Source: a virus
DNA: 24,517 nucleotides
Strand: one strand, 5' to 3'
Virus record (IMG/VR): IMGVR_UViG_3300035703_000402
Coordinates: 1 to 24,517 of that record
Part shown: piece after piece, positions 22,837 through 24,517 of the stretch
How positions within the stretch are numbered: position 1 is the stretch's first letter
How the letters are laid out: every line of letters begins with the position of its first letter
Notes under the pieces: generated by a model
Seen by the model: only the letters and a program-made list of their open reading frames with translations
Databases searched by the model: none
What the model was told of the DNA's origin: nothing
Position numbers and translations under genes: made by a program

Positions 22837-23595
22837 ATGTTTTTTTATAGCGAACCAACTCCAGTTTCTCACGTAGATTCGAATTTAAAATTATTTTTAG
22901 ATCCTTCTTCGCCAACTGGCTCTTCTATAACACTATACAACGGAGCAGCAGTATCAAGTTCTGGTGGTGTTGATACATTTTATTTAGATGGCGTAAATGA
23001 TTATGCTAATCTTACTGGTTCATTAAATACAATAACTCAGAAAGCTTTTACGATATCTATGTGGGTAAAGATGACATATGACAACACTAGTAAACATCAG
23101 GTTGTTATGACAAATCGACTTCCAACAATGCCAACATTAGAACGTGGATTATACATTGGAATTTTTAATGGTATTGTAGTAGCTAGTATTAGAAATTATC
23201 CATATAATGGACCAGGTGAAGGAGAATATAGAGTAGAGACTTCAACAACAAGAGAGGGAAGAGCTGATGACGAGAATTGGAACAACATAGTTGTAACTTC
23301 CGATGGAGGGCAATTAGCTCCTGGCTATAATCCTGGCGGTAGTCGTTATAGTCAAAATATTAAATTATTTTTAAATAATTTACAAAGCTCCGGCGCAAGC
23401 TACAATCAAGGCGCCGCATCGCTATGGTTACACAGCAACACTTTACAACTCGGTTTCTCAAGTAATAGTCAATTTAATGGTGCTTATTCTCCATATAACG
23501 GACATATTTCAAATATATTAATTTATGATAGAGAATTATCTCTTGCTGAAATACAACAGAATTATGATGCTTTTAAAGCTAAATTTGGAAGATAA
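22837..23595 (+). CDS. LamG/concanavalin A-like protein, probable adhesin or fibre component
   Basis: This 252-residue protein is a single jelly-roll domain of the LamG_3 type. Typical strands are visible in order: LKLFLDPSSP (17-26), DTFYLDGVNDYANL (46-59), FTISMWVK (71-78), NWNNIVVTS (147-155), NIKLFLNN (174-181), LQLGFSSN (203-210), and the closing HISNILIYDRELSLAEIQQN (223-242). Such domains often bind carbohydrate. It begins MFFYSE, as does the next gene, suggesting a shared attachment or assembly signal. There is no secretion signal, so it is probably part of the virion. AGGA lies about 12 bases before this ATG; an earlier ATG (22830) in another frame gives only six residues. Confidence 0.8.
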   Translation: MFFYSEPTPVSHVDSNLKLFLDPSSPTGSSITLYNGAAVSSSGGVDTFYLDGVNDYANLTGSLNTITQKAFTISMWVKMTYDNTSKHQVVMTNRLPTMPTLERGLYIGIFNGIVVASIRNYPYNGPGEGEYRVETSTTREGRADDENWNNIVVTSDGGQLAPGYNPGGSRYSQNIKLFLNNLQSSGASYNQGAASLWLHSNTLQLGFSSNSQFNGAYSPYNGHISNILIYDRELSLAEIQQNYDAFKAKFGR

Positions 23596-23610
23596 AAGGA
23601 AATAATCACA

Positions 23611-24517
23611 ATGTTTTTTTACAGTGAAGCAATAGAAGAAATAATACAACAAATAATATTAAATCAATGGACTGAAGGACAAATACTTTCTGGTTCACTG
23701 GCAACAAGTATTGGTGATAATTTTGGTAAGTCTGTTGCTATTAATTCTGCTGGAAATCGAATTGTTGTTGGTGCTTGGAATGACGAACCACAATCTGGTT
23801 TCAGCGATGGTCTTGCTTATGTATTCATAAGCGGAGCAAATGGTTGGGTACAACAACAAATACTTTCTGGTTCATTAGTGGGTCAACAAGATTTTTTTGG
23901 AAATTCTGTTGCTATTAATTCTGCCGGAGATCGAATTATTGTTGGTGCTCTTTATGACGAAAAAGCAACTGGAAATTCCAATACTGGTCTTGCTTATATA
24001 TTTGTTAGCGGAGCAAATGGCTGGGTAGAACAACAAGTGCTTTCTGGTTCATTGGCAACTGGCAGCACTAACTTTTTTGGAGAACCAGTTTCAATGAATG
24101 CCGCTGGAGATCGTGTTGTTGTTGGTGCATATTATCAAAATAGTCGTGCTGGTCTTGCTTATGTGTTTGTTAGTGGAACTGGTGGCTGGATCGAACAACA
24201 TATACTTTCTGGTTCTAGGGCGGTCGATCACGACGATCGATTTGGTAGTGCGGTATCTATTAATTCTGCCGGAGATCGAATTATTGTTGGTGCTTGGCAA
24301 GATGAATTACAAAATTATAACGGCCACGGATTGGCTTATATATTTGTTAGCGGAACAAATGGCTGGACTGAAAACAGCATTCTTACTGGTTCTACTGGAT
24401 TAGATCCCGGCGATGGATTTGGAGTTTCAGTATCATTAAACTCTGCTGGGGATCGAGCTGTTGTTGGTGCTTGGCAAGATCAAAGTGCTACCGGTCAACA
24501 ATATGCTGGTCTTGCTT
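23611..24517 (+). CDS. FG-GAP beta-propeller protein, 5' part (continues past the window)
   Basis: The frame is open from the ATG at 23611 to the last base, giving 302 residues so far. The first six residues (MFFYSE) equal those of the preceding LamG-type gene. After about 20 residues come five repeats of 55-60 residues, each with FG(x)2-3V(A/S)xNxAGDRxVVGA, then GLAYVFVSGxxGW and (I/V)LSGS; the FG pairs fall at 38, 96, 156, 211 and 270. This is the FG-GAP blade pattern of integrin-type seven-bladed propellers, usually used for binding ligands or calcium. At least two more blades would be expected beyond the edge. AAGGAA upstream supports the start. A host-binding or fibre role is inferred from its neighbours. 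Confidence 0.82.
   Translation, partial: MFFYSEAIEEIIQQIILNQWTEGQILSGSLATSIGDNFGKSVAINSAGNRIVVGAWNDEPQSGFSDGLAYVFISGANGWVQQQILSGSLVGQQDFFGNSVAINSAGDRIIVGALYDEKATGNSNTGLAYIFVSGANGWVEQQVLSGSLATGSTNFFGEPVSMNAAGDRVVVGAYYQNSRAGLAYVFVSGTGGWIEQHILSGSRAVDHDDRFGSAVSINSAGDRIIVGAWQDELQNYNGHGLAYIFVSGTNGWTENSILTGSTGLDPGDGFGVSVSLNSAGDRAVVGAWQDQSATGQQYAGLA

Noticed and set aside
22830-22850. Six-codon frame MRNVFL with the best-placed ribosome site before the LamG gene
   Set aside because: The overlapping ATG at 22837 gives the MFFYSE start shared with the next gene; the hexapeptide could be a chance product or a leader, but nothing else supports it.

Overview
The window is AT-rich and every supported gene lies on the + strand. 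Genes are tightly packed, with many ATGA, TAATG or TGATG junctions. It contains a T4-type head-assembly module in recognisable order: large terminase (gp17-like), portal (gp20-like), prohead protease (gp21-like), scaffold (gp22-like) and major capsid protein (gp23-like). This points to a T4-like tailed phage with a myovirus-type head, plausibly environmental. The host cannot be fixed from the sequence. Shine-Dalgarno sites are common, so a bacterial host that uses them is likely. No integrase, tRNA, CRISPR array or insertion sequence was seen.

Layout. Positions 1-863 hold the 3' end of a tail-fibre-type gene and a 38-residue micro-gene that is mostly Ala-Pro. Positions 864-915 are an AT-rich junction with a hairpin and a -10-like box. 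Positions 916-5701 form a replication/recombination block: a RuvC-like resolvase, a zinc-finger/TOPRIM primase, a 47-residue protein, and one polypeptide combining an Mre11/SbcD-type nuclease with a Rad50/SbcC-type ATPase. Positions 5702-7392 hold small membrane or exported proteins (possibly a lysis cassette), a zinc-ribbon-like protein and a histone H1/Hc1-like protein. Positions 7420-15394 carry the packaging and head genes, with several unrecognised virion-type proteins between them. Position 15410 starts a probable bS21 ribosomal-protein gene. Positions 15658-19597 hold three fibre-like genes inserted between protease and scaffold. Positions 19676-22674 are scaffold and capsid. Positions 22837-24517 hold a LamG-type protein and a truncated FG-GAP propeller protein, both beginning MFFYSE.

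How the parts work together. The left block would process replicating and recombining DNA. The head module builds a prohead, matures it by gp21-type cleavage at (I/L)-x-E sites, and packages DNA. Two small proteins (7947 and 14001) begin with the same MK(I/V)TK...II(K/R)EE sequence, which ends in a possible cleavage site and resembles in layout the capsid-targeting peptides of T4 internal proteins; they are candidates for proteins loaded into the head. The fibre, LamG and FG-GAP genes share modules with different ends, as expected for a changing host-recognition set. The repeat-rich 17351 gene and the capsid gene each have a strong Shine-Dalgarno site, visibly more C/G-ending codons than most neighbours and a strong terminator, which suggests both products are abundant.
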